In this document: positions 7,002 through 15,736 of the stretch, piece after piece
Layout of the letters: each line of letters begins with the position of its first letter
How positions within the stretch are numbered: position 1 is the first letter of the stretch
DNA from: Pseudobutyrivibrio sp.
Lineage (GTDB): Bacteria; Bacillota; Clostridia; Lachnospirales; Lachnospiraceae
DNA length: 49,451 nucleotides
Direction of reading: 5' to 3'
NCBI GenBank assembly: GCA_024697025.1
Contig: JAILGH010000041.1
Location: 1-49,451 of the forward strand
Translations under genes and position numbers: made by a program
Notes under the pieces: model-generated
What the model was told of the DNA's origin: nothing
Database searches by the model: none
The model's input: the letters and a program-made list of their open reading frames with translations, nothing else

Positions 7002-9330
7002 AGCAGACGGAAATAACTTTATTCTTAGCACAAAAAACACAAGCTATGCTTTTAAAGTCCTGGAGACAGGACAGTTGGAGCATCTGTATTATGGCAAGGT
7101 AATTAATCTTGATAACCCATCAATTCTTCAGGAGAAGAGGGCGTTTGCACCGGGAAATACTACCTGTTATGATGCTGACCATCCTGAGATTACATTGGAA
7201 GATATTAGGTTAGAGACCTCAACACTTGGCAAGGGCGACATCAGAGAGCCAATGGTAGAGGTGGTTTGTGCAGATGGAAGCAGCACGTTGGATTTTGTAT
7301 ATGATAGCTTTGAAGTGATTGCTGGAAAGCCTGCTTTTAAAGCTTTGCCAGGCTCTTATGACGAGTCTAATCAGGTTGAGACTTTAAAGGTTAAGCTTGT
7401 AGATAAAAATCATGGCTTTGAGCTGATTCTTTCGTACTTCGTATATACGGATTGCGATGTTATATCAAGAGCTGCAAAGTTTATCAACAAGTCAAAGGAA
7501 GCAGTTAAGCTTACACGTATGCTTTCTATGCTCTTAGACTTTGACAATGCTGGAATGAAAATCACTTCTTTTCATGGCAGTTGGACCAATGAGATGAATA
7601 AGCACGACATGATTTTATCTGCTGGCAAGTATGTTAATTCATCTTTTACAGGTACAAGCTCTAATCGAACCAATCCATTTTTTATGGTCTCAGAGGCTGA
7701 GTCTACGGAGACAGCAGGTGATGTATATGGATTTAATTTGATTTATTCAGGAAATCACTACGGTGCTGTTGAGATATCACCTTGGAATAAGACAAGAGTT
7801 GCTTACGGAATTAACCCACAGAATTTTTCTTGGATTCTAGAGCCAGAGCAGGAGTTTGAGGCACCAGAGGCTGTTATGACGTATTCTAGCGAGGGCTTTA
7901 GGCAGATGAGCCTTAATATGCATGAATTTGTCAGAGAGCATATTACAAGAGGTCAGTGGAAAAAGAAGGAGCGCCCTGTGCTTTTGAATAGCTGGGAGGC
8001 AGCCTATTTTAACTTTGATGAGTCATCTCTTATAAAGCTTGCTAAGACTGCAAAAAAAGTCGGTGTTGAACTATTTGTAATGGATGACGGTTGGTTCGGA
8101 GATAGAAACGACGACAAGCGAGCACTTGGTGACTGGGATATTGTTAACAAGAAAAAGCTTCCTCATGGCATAGATGGCTTGGCAAGTAGAATAAATGACC
8201 TTGGCTTGATGTTTGGAATTTGGGTAGAGCCAGAGATGGTCAATGTGGATTCGCAACTTTACCGCAAGCATCCAGATTGGACAATCGATATTCCAAATAT
8301 GCATCATTCCGAGGGACGCAATCAGCGGATTCTTGATTTGTGCAATCCAGACGTAGTTGATTATGTGATAGATAGAATGCGAGAGGTTTTCTCAACTCCA
8401 GGATTATCATACGTAAAATGGGATATGAATAGAAACTTCTCGGATTATTATTCGAGATATTTGCCAGCAGACAAGCAGCAAGAGGTAGGCCACAGATATG
8501 TGCTAGGCCTTTATAAGGTGCTTGCTACACTTACAGAGGAGTTCCCTCACTTGTTGATTGAGGGTTGTTCATCAGGTGGAAATAGATTTGATTTGGGGGT
8601 ACTCTGTTATTATCCTCAAATTTGGGCTAGCGACAATTCTGATTCGGTAAGCCGCTTGAATATTCAAAATGGTTATTCCTATGGATATCCTCAGAGCACC
8701 TACACGGCCCATGTTTCAGCAAGTCCAAATCATCAGACGTTAAGGAACACACCTCTTGAGTCTAGGTTTGAGGTGGCAAGCTTTGGAGTTTTGGGCTATG
8801 AGCTTAATTTAAACGATGCAAAGCCGGAGGATGTGGCAGCTGTTACTGCACAAATTGAGCTATACAAGCAGTATCGAAACACATTACAGTTTGGAGATTT
8901 CTATCGTCATTTGGATGGAAATATATACGAGTGGAGCATTGTTTCAAAGGATAAAGCCTGTGGTGTTACAATGGTTATGCAAAAGCTGTTGCAGCCAGCG
9001 GCTCAGTATCTTAGAATATATCAGGCAGGCCTTGATGATGAGGCAACTTATCATTTTTATGGCCGTGAACTTGAATATAACGTAAAGGGATTTGGTGATT
9101 TGGTTAATATGATTTCGCCAATTCACATCAAGCAGGATTCTATAGTTCATAATCTGGTGGCGAAGTTTGTAAAGATGCCTGGCGAGAGCGAGGACTTTAA
9201 AGCCACTGGAGATGTATTAAATAACTGTGGTGTCAAAGTGGCTCAAAGCTTTGTTGGAACAGGCTATAATGACCAGGTAAGATATTTCCCAGATTTTGGG
9301 TCAAGATTGTATTTTGTTGAAAAGGAGTAA
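6994..9330 (+). CDS. GH36 alpha-galactosidase
   Basis: 778 residues. An N-terminal beta-supersandwich domain precedes the catalytic barrel (about residues 320-650) and a C-terminal beta domain. The nucleophile is D477 in YVKWDMNRN and the acid/base residue is D547 in ASDNSD. The 70-residue spacing, and the CSSGGNRFDLG motif between them, are typical of GH36. There is no signal peptide, so it hydrolyses melibiose, raffinose-type sugars or other alpha-galactosides inside the cell. The ATG lies 8 bases before the end of the transporter gene, with ribosome site AAAGGAG, so the two are translationally coupled. Nothing is missing from the active site. Confidence 0.9.
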   Translation: MIKADGNNFILSTKNTSYAFKVLETGQLEHLYYGKVINLDNPSILQEKRAFAPGNTTCYDADHPEITLEDIRLETSTLGKGDIREPMVEVVCADGSSTLDFVYDSFEVIAGKPAFKALPGSYDESNQVETLKVKLVDKNHGFELILSYFVYTDCDVISRAAKFINKSKEAVKLTRMLSMLLDFDNAGMKITSFHGSWTNEMNKHDMILSAGKYVNSSFTGTSSNRTNPFFMVSEAESTETAGDVYGFNLIYSGNHYGAVEISPWNKTRVAYGINPQNFSWILEPEQEFEAPEAVMTYSSEGFRQMSLNMHEFVREHITRGQWKKKERPVLLNSWEAAYFNFDESSLIKLAKTAKKVGVELFVMDDGWFGDRNDDKRALGDWDIVNKKKLPHGIDGLASRINDLGLMFGIWVEPEMVNVDSQLYRKHPDWTIDIPNMHHSEGRNQRILDLCNPDVVDYVIDRMREVFSTPGLSYVKWDMNRNFSDYYSRYLPADKQQEVGHRYVLGLYKVLATLTEEFPHLLIEGCSSGGNRFDLGVLCYYPQIWASDNSDSVSRLNIQNGYSYGYPQSTYTAHVSASPNHQTLRNTPLESRFEVASFGVLGYELNLNDAKPEDVAAVTAQIELYKQYRNTLQFGDFYRHLDGNIYEWSIVSKDKACGVTMVMQKLLQPAAQYLRIYQAGLDDEATYHFYGRELEYNVKGFGDLVNMISPIHIKQDSIVHNLVAKFVKMPGESEDFKATGDVLNNCGVKVAQSFVGTGYNDQVRYFPDFGSRLYFVEKE

Positions 9331-9336
9331 TTATTA

Positions 9337-10266
9337 ATGGGAATCGTTGTTTTAGGAGCAGTATTCATTGATATTAAAGGACATTCAACAGCCAGCTATA
9401 TACCAGCAGGGCGAAATGTCGGTACTGTTGAGGAGGTTCACGGTGGGGTTAGCCGTAACGTTGTAGAGGATATCGCCAACGTAGAACTTAGACCTACTTT
9501 TGTCAGCCTTGTAGATGAAAGTGGCATCGGTACTGGGGTTTTGGAAAAGCTTACTAAGCACAAGGTAGATACTAGATTTGTTCGTCGCACTCCAGATGGA
9601 ATGGGCAAGTGGCTTGCAGTCTTTGATAATCATGGAGATGTTGTTGCATCTATTTCCAAGAGACCAGATCTTTCTGTTATCAATGATATTTTAGATGAGC
9701 AGGGCGATGAAATCTTTAAGGATGCTGACAGTATTGCTCTTGAAATCGATATGGAAAAGGAGACCATTAAGAGAGTCTTTAAGTATGCCGAAAAGTATAA
9801 TCTTAAGGTTTATGCTGCCGTTTCAAATATGAGTATCGCTGTTGAGCGAAGAGATTTCCTTAAGAATGTTGAGTGCTTTGTCTGCAATCAACAGGAGGCA
9901 GGAATTCTTTTCATGGATGATTATTCGGAAAAAACTCCTGAGGAGATGCAGGAGATTTTATCTAAGAAAATCCAGGCGGCTCAGATTCAAAAGATGATAG
10001 TCACTCTTGGAGGAAAGGGAGCAGTCTATGCAGACATAAATGGAAGTACAGGCTTTGTTCCAGCAAGAAAGGTAGATGTCAAGGATACAACAGGAGCAGG
10101 TGATTCATTTTTTGCAGGTGTCACTATTGGACTTACCTACGGTAAAACATTGGAGGAAGCCTGTGAAATTGGCTCAACTTTAGCGGCTTCTGTTATTGTT
10201 ACATCAGACAATGTTTGCCCTAGATTTTTACCTAGTGAGTTCGGTCTTGAGGTGCCAGAAGAATAA
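9337..10266 (+). CDS. PfkB-family carbohydrate or nucleoside kinase
   Basis: 309 residues, a normal size for the ribokinase/PfkB fold. The N-terminal GG-type motif (EVHGGVSRNVVEDIANV, near residue 33) binds substrate. The C-terminal DTTGAGDSFFAG motif holds the anion hole and the catalytic base D256. It starts six bases after the GH36 stop and is the last gene of the galactoside operon. A sugar kinase in this place would phosphorylate a released hexose. However, members with this N-terminus also include pseudouridine and nucleoside kinases, so the substrate cannot be named. Confidence 0.8.
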   Translation: MGIVVLGAVFIDIKGHSTASYIPAGRNVGTVEEVHGGVSRNVVEDIANVELRPTFVSLVDESGIGTGVLEKLTKHKVDTRFVRRTPDGMGKWLAVFDNHGDVVASISKRPDLSVINDILDEQGDEIFKDADSIALEIDMEKETIKRVFKYAEKYNLKVYAAVSNMSIAVERRDFLKNVECFVCNQQEAGILFMDDYSEKTPEEMQEILSKKIQAAQIQKMIVTLGGKGAVYADINGSTGFVPARKVDVKDTTGAGDSFFAGVTIGLTYGKTLEEACEIGSTLAASVIVTSDNVCPRFLPSEFGLEVPEE

Positions 10267-10281
10267 CCATATTTAATGGCG

Positions 10282-10340
10282 TTTACATTTGTTTTTTTGC
10301 CCTGTTATGGTAGAATATTTTTGTCCTGATTTTTTCAGGA
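10282..10340 (+). promoter_or_regulatory. Promoter and leader hairpin of the 57-residue ORF / folate genes
   Basis: A -10 TAGAAT at 10311-10316 preceded by TGG (extended -10) stands alone, with a weak TTTGTT at 17-base spacing. A better TTTACA at 10282 is 17 bases from an alternative TTATGG. A perfect hairpin TCCTGA-TTTTT-TCAGGA follows at 10324-10340 with no T run after it, so it is a leader stem rather than a terminator. Confidence 0.5.
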
Positions 10341-10366
10341 ATATCAATTGGATTGGGCTATGAAGA

Positions 10367-10540
10367 ATGTTTGAAGCTGATAACATTAAATACAGACAAA
10401 TGTATTTTGACATGGATGGCACCATTAAGCAGGAGACTTATGTTTTTCATAGGGAGATGACTGTGGAGGAGCAGGAACATTACGACAACCTTGTGGCTGA
10501 CGCCAATCAGATGTCTATATTTGACTTTATTAAGGATTAA
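10367..10540 (+). CDS. Small hypothetical protein, 57 residues
   Basis: An ATG-to-TAA frame of 57 codons beginning MFEADNIKYRQMYFDMDGTI and ending ANQMSIFDFIKD. The product is acidic and lacks a signal peptide or membrane segment. It has its own plausible promoter upstream and a strong terminator only five bases downstream, which argues for a real unit. Against it, the ribosome site is poor (only GAAGA next to the start). I do not recognise a family. The MYFDMDGTI stretch looks superficially like a HAD-hydrolase motif I, but the protein is far too short to be one. Confidence 0.5.
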   Translation: MFEADNIKYRQMYFDMDGTIKQETYVFHREMTVEEQEHYDNLVADANQMSIFDFIKD

Positions 10541-10544
10541 TTTT

Positions 10545-10580
10545 CTCCAAGGCTTTGAATTTTCAAGGCCTTGGAGTTTT
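10545..10580 (+). terminator. Terminator between the small ORF and the cyclodeaminase gene
   Basis: CTCCAAGGC (10545-10553) pairs perfectly with GCCTTGGAG (10568-10576), followed by TTTT. The next gene starts 20 bases later with no separate promoter visible, so read-through or attenuation into the folate genes is possible. Confidence 0.75.
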
Positions 10581-10599
10581 GTATTATAGGAGAACAAAC

Positions 10600-11208
10600 A
10601 TGAAGGAATTAAGCATCAAAGAATTTACAGAACAATTGGCATCCAAGACTTCGGTTCCAGGTGGAGGTGGTGCAAGTGCTTTAGTTGGCGCCGTTGGTAT
10701 CGCCCTTGGAGATATGGTAGGAGAGTTTACCGTTGGCAAGAAAAAGTATCAGGAGGTTGAGCCAGAAATCCTTAAGCTTATGGCTCGCGCCAAGGCTTTA
10801 GCAGATGAACTTTTACAGTGCATAGAGGATGACGCTGTAGCATTTGAGCCACTTTCAAAGGCATATGGCATTCCTAAAGAGGACCCATCTAGAGATGAGA
10901 TTATGGAAAAATGCTTAAAGGATGCAGCTAAAGTTCCTTTTCGCATTTTAGAGCTTGCCTGTGAGGCTGTTGATTTGCAAAGAGATTTTGCAGATAAGGG
11001 TTCAGTGCTTATGATTAGCGATGCAGCAACAGGTGTTGCTATGTTACAGGGAGCGATTAAAGGGGCTGCCGTTAATGTCAAGATTAATACCAAGTCTATG
11101 AAGGATAGAGACTATGCTAAGTCTCTTGAGGATAAGGTTAACGCCCTTGTTAAGGAGTATTCAAAAAAGGCAGAGGATATTTACTCTGACGTTTGGAATA
11201 GATTATAA
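10600..11208 (+). CDS. Cyclodeaminase/cyclohydrolase-family protein (FchA-like)
   Basis: 202 residues from the ATG at 10600, chosen because ATAGGAG precedes it. The frame is open further upstream, but that part overlaps the terminator stem. The family signature is the N-terminal SVPGGGGASALVGAVGIALG followed by a helical domain with DDAVAFEPLSKAYGIPK. The family comprises formimino-tetrahydrofolate cyclodeaminases and methenyl-tetrahydrofolate cyclohydrolases (FchA). It lies 11 bases before folD, which acts on the same methenyl- and methylene-tetrahydrofolate pools, so a one-carbon role in the cytoplasm is well supported. The exact reaction is uncertain, because FolD usually has cyclohydrolase activity itself. 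Confidence 0.8.
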   Translation: MKELSIKEFTEQLASKTSVPGGGGASALVGAVGIALGDMVGEFTVGKKKYQEVEPEILKLMARAKALADELLQCIEDDAVAFEPLSKAYGIPKEDPSRDEIMEKCLKDAAKVPFRILELACEAVDLQRDFADKGSVLMISDAATGVAMLQGAIKGAAVNVKINTKSMKDRDYAKSLEDKVNALVKEYSKKAEDIYSDVWNRL

Positions 11209-11219
11209 CTGGAGGATTT

Positions 11220-12083
11220 ATGGCTACATTACTTAAAGGCAAAGAGGTTACAGAGAGTTTAAATGCCAGGCTTGCAAAGCAGGCAGAAGATTTAAAGGCA
11301 AAGGGTGTTACACCAACACTTGCCATTCTTAGAGTGGGGGAGCGTCCTGATGACCTTTCCTATGAGAAGGGAGCAATTAAGCGCTGCCAGCTTATCGGAG
11401 TTGAGGTGAAGGTTGTTGCCTTAGACGAAAATATTAGTGAAAAAGATTTCTTTGACAAATTACAAGAATTAAATAAAGATATAACTATACATGGTATACT
11501 TATGTTTAGACCACTGCCTAAACATATTGATTCTGAAAAGGCTAGACAGATGTTATCTGCTGCTAAGGATATTGATGGATGTACAGATCTTTCTTTGGCA
11601 GGGGTATTTACCAATACTAAGCTTGGTTTTGCTCCATGTACCGCGGAGGCTGCCATGGAGATTTTGCATTACTATGATATTCCAGTTTCAGGAAAGAAGG
11701 TTGCAGTTATCGGCCGTTCCCTTGTAATTGGTAGACCTGTTGCTATGCTTTTAATGCATGAGAATGCAACGGTTACTATTTGTCACACAAGAACCGTTGA
11801 TGTGCCTTCTATCACTAGAGATGCAGACATTGTTATCGTGGCATCTGGTCAGATGGAAAGTGTTGGAAAGGAATTTCTTAGAGAAGGCCAGGTTGTTATT
11901 GATGTTGGTATCAGCTGGAACAACGACAAGAACAAACTTTGTGGGGATGTTAAGTTTGATGAAGTCGTCGATGTAGTTGAGGCTATTACTCCAGTTCCTG
12001 GAGGTGTAGGGGGGGTTACTACAAGCATACTTGTAAAGCATGTTATTGAGGCAGCAGTAAGAACTATTGGAGAAGACGTTTAA
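11220..12083 (+). CDS. folD: Bifunctional methylene-THF dehydrogenase / methenyl-THF cyclohydrolase
   Basis: 287 residues, full length for FolD. The substrate-binding region is near residues 45-60, with YEKGAIKRCQLIGVE taking the place of the usual YxxxK motif that contains the catalytic lysine. GILMFRPLPKHID is the family's GIxVQLPLP counterpart. The Rossmann NADP-binding part has VIGRSLVIGRPVAMLL near residue 160, and the C-terminal signature is TPVPGGVGGVT. It interconverts methylene-, methenyl- and formyl-tetrahydrofolate in the cytoplasm. GGAGG precedes the ATG. It is co-transcribed with the cyclodeaminase-family gene. GILMFRPLP replaces the more common QLPLP, as in some clostridial members. 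Confidence 0.92.
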   Translation: MATLLKGKEVTESLNARLAKQAEDLKAKGVTPTLAILRVGERPDDLSYEKGAIKRCQLIGVEVKVVALDENISEKDFFDKLQELNKDITIHGILMFRPLPKHIDSEKARQMLSAAKDIDGCTDLSLAGVFTNTKLGFAPCTAEAAMEILHYYDIPVSGKKVAVIGRSLVIGRPVAMLLMHENATVTICHTRTVDVPSITRDADIVIVASGQMESVGKEFLREGQVVIDVGISWNNDKNKLCGDVKFDEVVDVVEAITPVPGGVGGVTTSILVKHVIEAAVRTIGEDV

Positions 12084-12132
12084 TGATGTATAGATAATGC
12101 CGATATTTATATTGGTATGAATAGGGGGGACT

Positions 12133-12801
12133 ATGACAATTGAGCAGCTTGAACCAGGGCAAGAGGTTACTCTTGAAATCCTTATTGGAGGTTCATCTTT
12201 TGAATTAAAGACAGAGGTTGTTGGAACCAATGATGGCACAGGCGCTTTGGTAAAGCCATATATTTACAACAATAACGTTGTGGATTTTACTATTGGCTCA
12301 CCAGAGAGCATGAGCTTTTCATTGCACTGCATAGATTCCAAAACCGGTGGAAGAGTCGTCTGGAAAAACGTTGAAGTAAACGTTGTGAATTTCAGGGGTG
12401 TAGATTATTATGCCGTTGATGCCAAGGCTTTTGGCAAGATTGCTGCTTCCAGTGAAAGACGTGAGGACAGCCGAGTGATGGTTAACGTTCCAGGCTCTGC
12501 TAGTATGGAAGATGGCAAACGATTCTCCATTTCTGTAATTGATATAAGCGATAGTGGAGTGTCTTTTAGAGGCAGCTCCTTCGTTGGTAATACAGCAAGA
12601 GTTACTATTGGTGACGTTATTAATATTAACTTTGCGGATACTGCTCATAACTCTGATTTTAGTTTATCCATAAGTGCAAGAGTTGTTAGAGCAGAGGCTG
12701 AGCACGATGGAATCTTGTATGGTGGCAAGATTCTTGATAAGGACAATAAGTTACTTGCTTACTTGTGCTTTAAGGGGATGGATGAAAAATTAGGAAAGTG
12801 A
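12133..12801 (+). CDS. PilZ-domain (cyclic-di-GMP-binding) protein
   Basis: 222 residues. The N-terminal half is a YcgR-like beta domain (EQLEPGQEVTLEILIGGSSF). The C-terminal half is a PilZ domain from about residue 112. It carries RREDSR, the arginine motif that binds cyclic di-GMP, and DISDSGVSF, the D/NxSxxG motif. Both binding motifs are intact. It starts after a GGGGGGA ribosome site. No diguanylate cyclase or flagellar gene is nearby, so its output is unknown. YcgR-like proteins often act on motility or secretion. A second protein of the same design is encoded at 40444-41268. Confidence 0.8.
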   Translation: MTIEQLEPGQEVTLEILIGGSSFELKTEVVGTNDGTGALVKPYIYNNNVVDFTIGSPESMSFSLHCIDSKTGGRVVWKNVEVNVVNFRGVDYYAVDAKAFGKIAASSERREDSRVMVNVPGSASMEDGKRFSISVIDISDSGVSFRGSSFVGNTARVTIGDVININFADTAHNSDFSLSISARVVRAEAEHDGILYGGKILDKDNKLLAYLCFKGMDEKLGK

Positions 12802-12812
12802 TTTAGGAAATA

Positions 12813-13676
12813 ATGGCAGATGATAAGTTAAGGCAAGAATTACTATATATGGCAAAGCTTACCTCCAAATATGATTTGACAAATATGGAGGTGGTTGAGG
12901 GGATATTGCGTCTTGAAGGTGAGAGACGTATTTTAGATTCTGTTTTTGGAAAGAGATTTAAGACTCGTATTTTTGATGTGGCAGCTGGCGTAAATAAGGA
13001 TGATAGCTGTGTTATTTGTGGCAAGCCGGCAGAAAATCACATTATTTGCAACCACTGTCTAGAGACTATTGATGAAAGTCCTTATGCAAAGTCCAAGGAA
13101 AGTGCTAAGACAAAGAGTATTTCAGAGACTAAAGATAAAATAAAGGCTGGTCTTGTTAATTTTATTAAAACTAGCAAATCGGATGCTAAACTGAATTTTA
13201 AGACTACACTTTCATATATTTTGTTGGGGCTTTTAATTATCGTATTTGCGATACAAGTTTGGATTCTTGGAATGTGGCTTTCTATTCCAGATTACAACAA
13301 GCAGGTTGAGGCTAGAGTATCCAAGGAAAAGCCTGAGGATATAGCAACTCAAGAGCAGGCTTACGAGCAGCTTCTTAAGGATTTTCCTGAGGAGGAGGGC
13401 TATACAGTTACCTTTGCAAGATATGACAAGGAATATGTTGGCAGATTCAAAATCGATAAGGGTGAGTGCTGCCAGGATGTTGAGGAGGCTCTTTCAGATG
13501 AGGAGAGCTATGATTATTTCATAGACTATGATCAGGTGTATGTTTTTTACATCAACAAGATAGACGATGTCACTGGAATTGTTGGAATGGCTGAGGTTAA
13601 TGATAAGAGTCAGATATTAGTTTGTGGCTCTTTTAATGATGGTAGAAAGACAGATTGTCTGTACCGATTTAGGTAA
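12813..13676 (+). CDS. Membrane protein with N-terminal zinc ribbon, unknown function
   Basis: 287 residues. The cytoplasmic N-terminal part holds CVICGKPAENHIICNHC (about residues 68-84), two CxxC pairs that look like a zinc ribbon. One membrane segment follows at about residues 130-153 (SYILLGLLIIVFAIQVWIL). The remaining 130 residues are acidic, rich in Glu, Asp and Tyr, and predicted outside the cell. The gene starts 11 bases after the PilZ gene and ends just before a terminator, so the two form a short operon. I do not recognise the family. A signal-transducing or envelope role is possible but not shown. Confidence 0.7.
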   Translation: MADDKLRQELLYMAKLTSKYDLTNMEVVEGILRLEGERRILDSVFGKRFKTRIFDVAAGVNKDDSCVICGKPAENHIICNHCLETIDESPYAKSKESAKTKSISETKDKIKAGLVNFIKTSKSDAKLNFKTTLSYILLGLLIIVFAIQVWILGMWLSIPDYNKQVEARVSKEKPEDIATQEQAYEQLLKDFPEEEGYTVTFARYDKEYVGRFKIDKGECCQDVEEALSDEESYDYFIDYDQVYVFYINKIDDVTGIVGMAEVNDKSQILVCGSFNDGRKTDCLYRFR

Positions 13677-13690
13677 ATAAATTTGAAAAA

Positions 13691-13720
13691 AAGGCAATGC
13701 AAACTTGCATTGTCTTTTTA
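13691..13720 (+). terminator. Terminator after the zinc-ribbon membrane protein gene
   Basis: GCAATGCAA pairs with TTGCATTGT across an AC loop, followed by CTTTTTA. It separates the PilZ operon from the exporter operon. Confidence 0.8.
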
Positions 13721-13738
13721 TATGTGTTACAACTGTAT

Positions 13739-13815
13739 TATAACAGATAGAACAGTTATAAAGTTATAGGGAATTGTTATAGGAATAATGTTATCGAGAT
13801 GACGTTATCGAAATA
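13739..13815 (+). repeat. GTTAT[A/C] repeat array upstream of the exporter operon
   Basis: The hexamer GTTATA or GTTATC occurs at 13755, 13763, 13776, 13790 and 13804, the last four at 13-14 base spacing. The reverse-complement form TATAAC lies at 13739-13744, and ATAAC closes a small palindrome GTTATCGAAATAAC at 13804-13817. The array ends about 20 bases before the first start codon. It could be a binding platform for a regulator. I could not place a convincing promoter within it. Confidence 0.5.
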
Positions 13816-13835
13816 ACATTGAAAGGAAAAATGTT

Positions 13836-15038
13836 ATGAAGAAAAGAATAATAGCAATTATTATTGTAGCCGTGGTTATTATTGGCACGGTTTTGGGGGT
13901 TATGGTTTACAGAAAGAAGGGCCATGGCGGTAAAGCAACGGGCCAAGGCAGTGAGATTTATGTTATGCCCCTTTCTGAAATAATGGGAGCCAACAGCAGT
14001 TACAGCTCAGATGTGTTTATGGGAGTTGTAGAGGGCCAAGAAACTTCTAGTGTGACTAAGAGCACTGAAAGAGAAATCGACAAGATTTTTGTTTCTGAAG
14101 GCGATGAAGTAAGTGAGGGTAGCCCATTATTTTCTTATGAAACAGAATCTTTATCTTCTGAGAATACTCAATTAGGTTTCGACATCGAAAGAGAAAATCT
14201 ATCTATCGCAGAAAACCAAAGGACAATTGAAAAGACAAGAGATGAGATTTCTAAGATTAAAGGCGAGAGTGACGAGGACAAAAAGAAAATCGAAGATCTC
14301 AACACTACAATTGAAGACTTGGAGACTGACATAGCCATTTCACAAAACACTATTGATCAGACTAATTCAAAGATTGAAGAGAACAACAAGAAGATTGGCA
14401 ATTCAGTTGTGAAAGCTAAGGTGTCAGGTACTGTTACTAAGGTGGCAGATGATACTAATCCATATACAACTGATGGTTCATTTATCACAATTCTTGCTTC
14501 AACAGAAGTTAGAGTTAAGGGTATGGTAAATGAACAAAATATTGGTTCTATTAATGTAGGCGAGCCTGTTACACTTCGTTCGAGAATTGATAGTTCAATG
14601 ACATGGACTGGAACAATTCAGGATGTTAATACAAACTCTGCTGATGAAAAGGCAGGAGATGCTTCAAACGGAGGTGCTTCAGATGAATCCACATCTACAA
14701 AGTATCCATTTCACATTGCACTCGATAGCAGCGAAGGTCTTATGCTTGGGCAGCATTTGTATGTAGAGCTTGGCAATACTGAGGCTCCTGAGTTGGATTT
14801 TTCTAGTGGAACATATATTTATGGTTATTATCTTGCTTACGATGAAAAGGACAAGCCTTTCGTTTGGGTAGATGATGACGGCATACTTGCTAAAAAGCCT
14901 GTAAAACTTGGTGAGTACTACGAGGAGCAGGATGTTTATGAGGTTTCAGGAATTGACAACGACACAAGCATAGCCTATCCAATGGAAGACTATACAGAAG
15001 GCTTGAAGACTATTGATGGATCATCAGAGGGACAATAG
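13836..15038 (+). CDS. HlyD/MacA-like membrane-fusion adaptor, first copy
   Basis: 400 residues. One N-terminal membrane anchor (residues about 4-25, IIAIIIVAVVIIGTVLGVMV) is followed by the first half of a lipoyl domain (IDKIFVSEGDEVSEGSPLFSY). A long coiled-coil hairpin (about 105-190), rich in Glu, Lys, Asp and Ile, comes next. The second lipoyl half is KAKVSGTVTKVADD. A beta-barrel domain and a C-terminal membrane-proximal domain follow. In Gram-positive bacteria such adaptors pair with MacB-type ABC exporters. It lies three bases before the ATPase gene, and AAAGGA precedes its ATG. The substrate is not indicated: peptide, drug or lipid export are all possible. Confidence 0.85.
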   Translation: MKKRIIAIIIVAVVIIGTVLGVMVYRKKGHGGKATGQGSEIYVMPLSEIMGANSSYSSDVFMGVVEGQETSSVTKSTEREIDKIFVSEGDEVSEGSPLFSYETESLSSENTQLGFDIERENLSIAENQRTIEKTRDEISKIKGESDEDKKKIEDLNTTIEDLETDIAISQNTIDQTNSKIEENNKKIGNSVVKAKVSGTVTKVADDTNPYTTDGSFITILASTEVRVKGMVNEQNIGSINVGEPVTLRSRIDSSMTWTGTIQDVNTNSADEKAGDASNGGASDESTSTKYPFHIALDSSEGLMLGQHLYVELGNTEAPELDFSSGTYIYGYYLAYDEKDKPFVWVDDDGILAKKPVKLGEYYEEQDVYEVSGIDNDTSIAYPMEDYTEGLKTIDGSSEGQ

Positions 15039-15040
15039 AT

Positions 15041-15736
15041 ATGATAGTTAAATTAGATAATATTTATAAAGTATATGGCGAGTCAGGTACAGATACTTCA
15101 GTTCCAGCCCTTAATGATGTTTCTCTTACAGTAGACAGAGGAGAGTACGTTGCTATTATGGGACCATCTGGTTCTGGTAAAAGTACATTGATGAATGTCA
15201 TTGGATGTTTAGATAAGCCCACATCTGGCACCTATTATTTCGAGGACAAGGATGTGCTTAAATTAAAGGACAGACAGATGTCTGATCTTAGACTTCATTC
15301 AATTGGATTTGTATTTCAAAGTTTTTATCTTATGAATGAAGAGAATGCAATTGAAAATGTAGCCCTTCCTCTTTCTTATGCAGGGGTACCTAAGAAGGAA
15401 AGAGAGCGTAGAGCAATTGAAGTCCTTACAAAGGTGGGACTTGCAGATAGAGTTAAGTTTAGACCGGACCAACTTTCCGGTGGACAGAAACAGCGTGTGG
15501 CTATAGCAAGAGCCTTGGTTAATAATCCTAAGGTGTTACTTGCCGATGAGCCTACTGGTGCTTTGGATCAAAAGTCTGGTGCAGCCATAATGGATTTGTT
15601 TCAGCAACTGAATGATGAAGGCACAACAATTATCATGATTACTCATGATTCAAATATAGCTAGTCACGCAAAGAAAATTTATAAGATAGTGGATGGTCAA
15701 CTGTTTTCTGGCACAGACGAACAGGGGGTGGAATAG
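15041..15736 (+). CDS. MacB/LolD-type ABC transporter ATPase
   Basis: 231 residues, a single nucleotide-binding domain. Walker A is GPSGSGKST (about residues 41-49), the signature is LSGGQKQR and Walker B is VLLADEPT followed by GALDQKSG. The H-loop is MITHD. The [18 protein letters not shown] stretch is typical of the MacB/LolD/FtsE subgroup. It powers the permease encoded at 17297-18550 and stands between the two adaptor genes. The stop TAG touches the ATG of the second adaptor, so translation is coupled. Confidence 0.92.
   Translation: MIVKLDNIYKVYGESGTDTSVPALNDVSLTVDRGEYVAIMGPSGSGKSTLMNVIGCLDKPTSGTYYFEDKDVLKLKDRQMSDLRLHSIGFVFQSFYLMNEENAIENVALPLSYAGVPKKERERRAIEVLTKVGLADRVKFRPDQLSGGQKQRVAIARALVNNPKVLLADEPTGALDQKSGAAIMDLFQQLNDEGTTIIMITHDSNIASHAKKIYKIVDGQLFSGTDEQGVE

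Noticed and set aside
10399-10450. HAD-hydrolase motif (FDMDGT) in the 57-residue ORF
   Set aside because: The protein is far too short for the fold and lacks the other motifs, so the likeness is chance or a relic.
11751-12239. 162-codon open frame on the minus strand opposite folD
   Set aside because: It lies antisense to folD and the start of the PilZ gene, without ribosome site or family resemblance.
13739-13817. GTTAT repeats as a CRISPR array or replication iterons
   Set aside because: The unit is only six bases, the spacers are 2-8 bases and there is no cas or replication gene.
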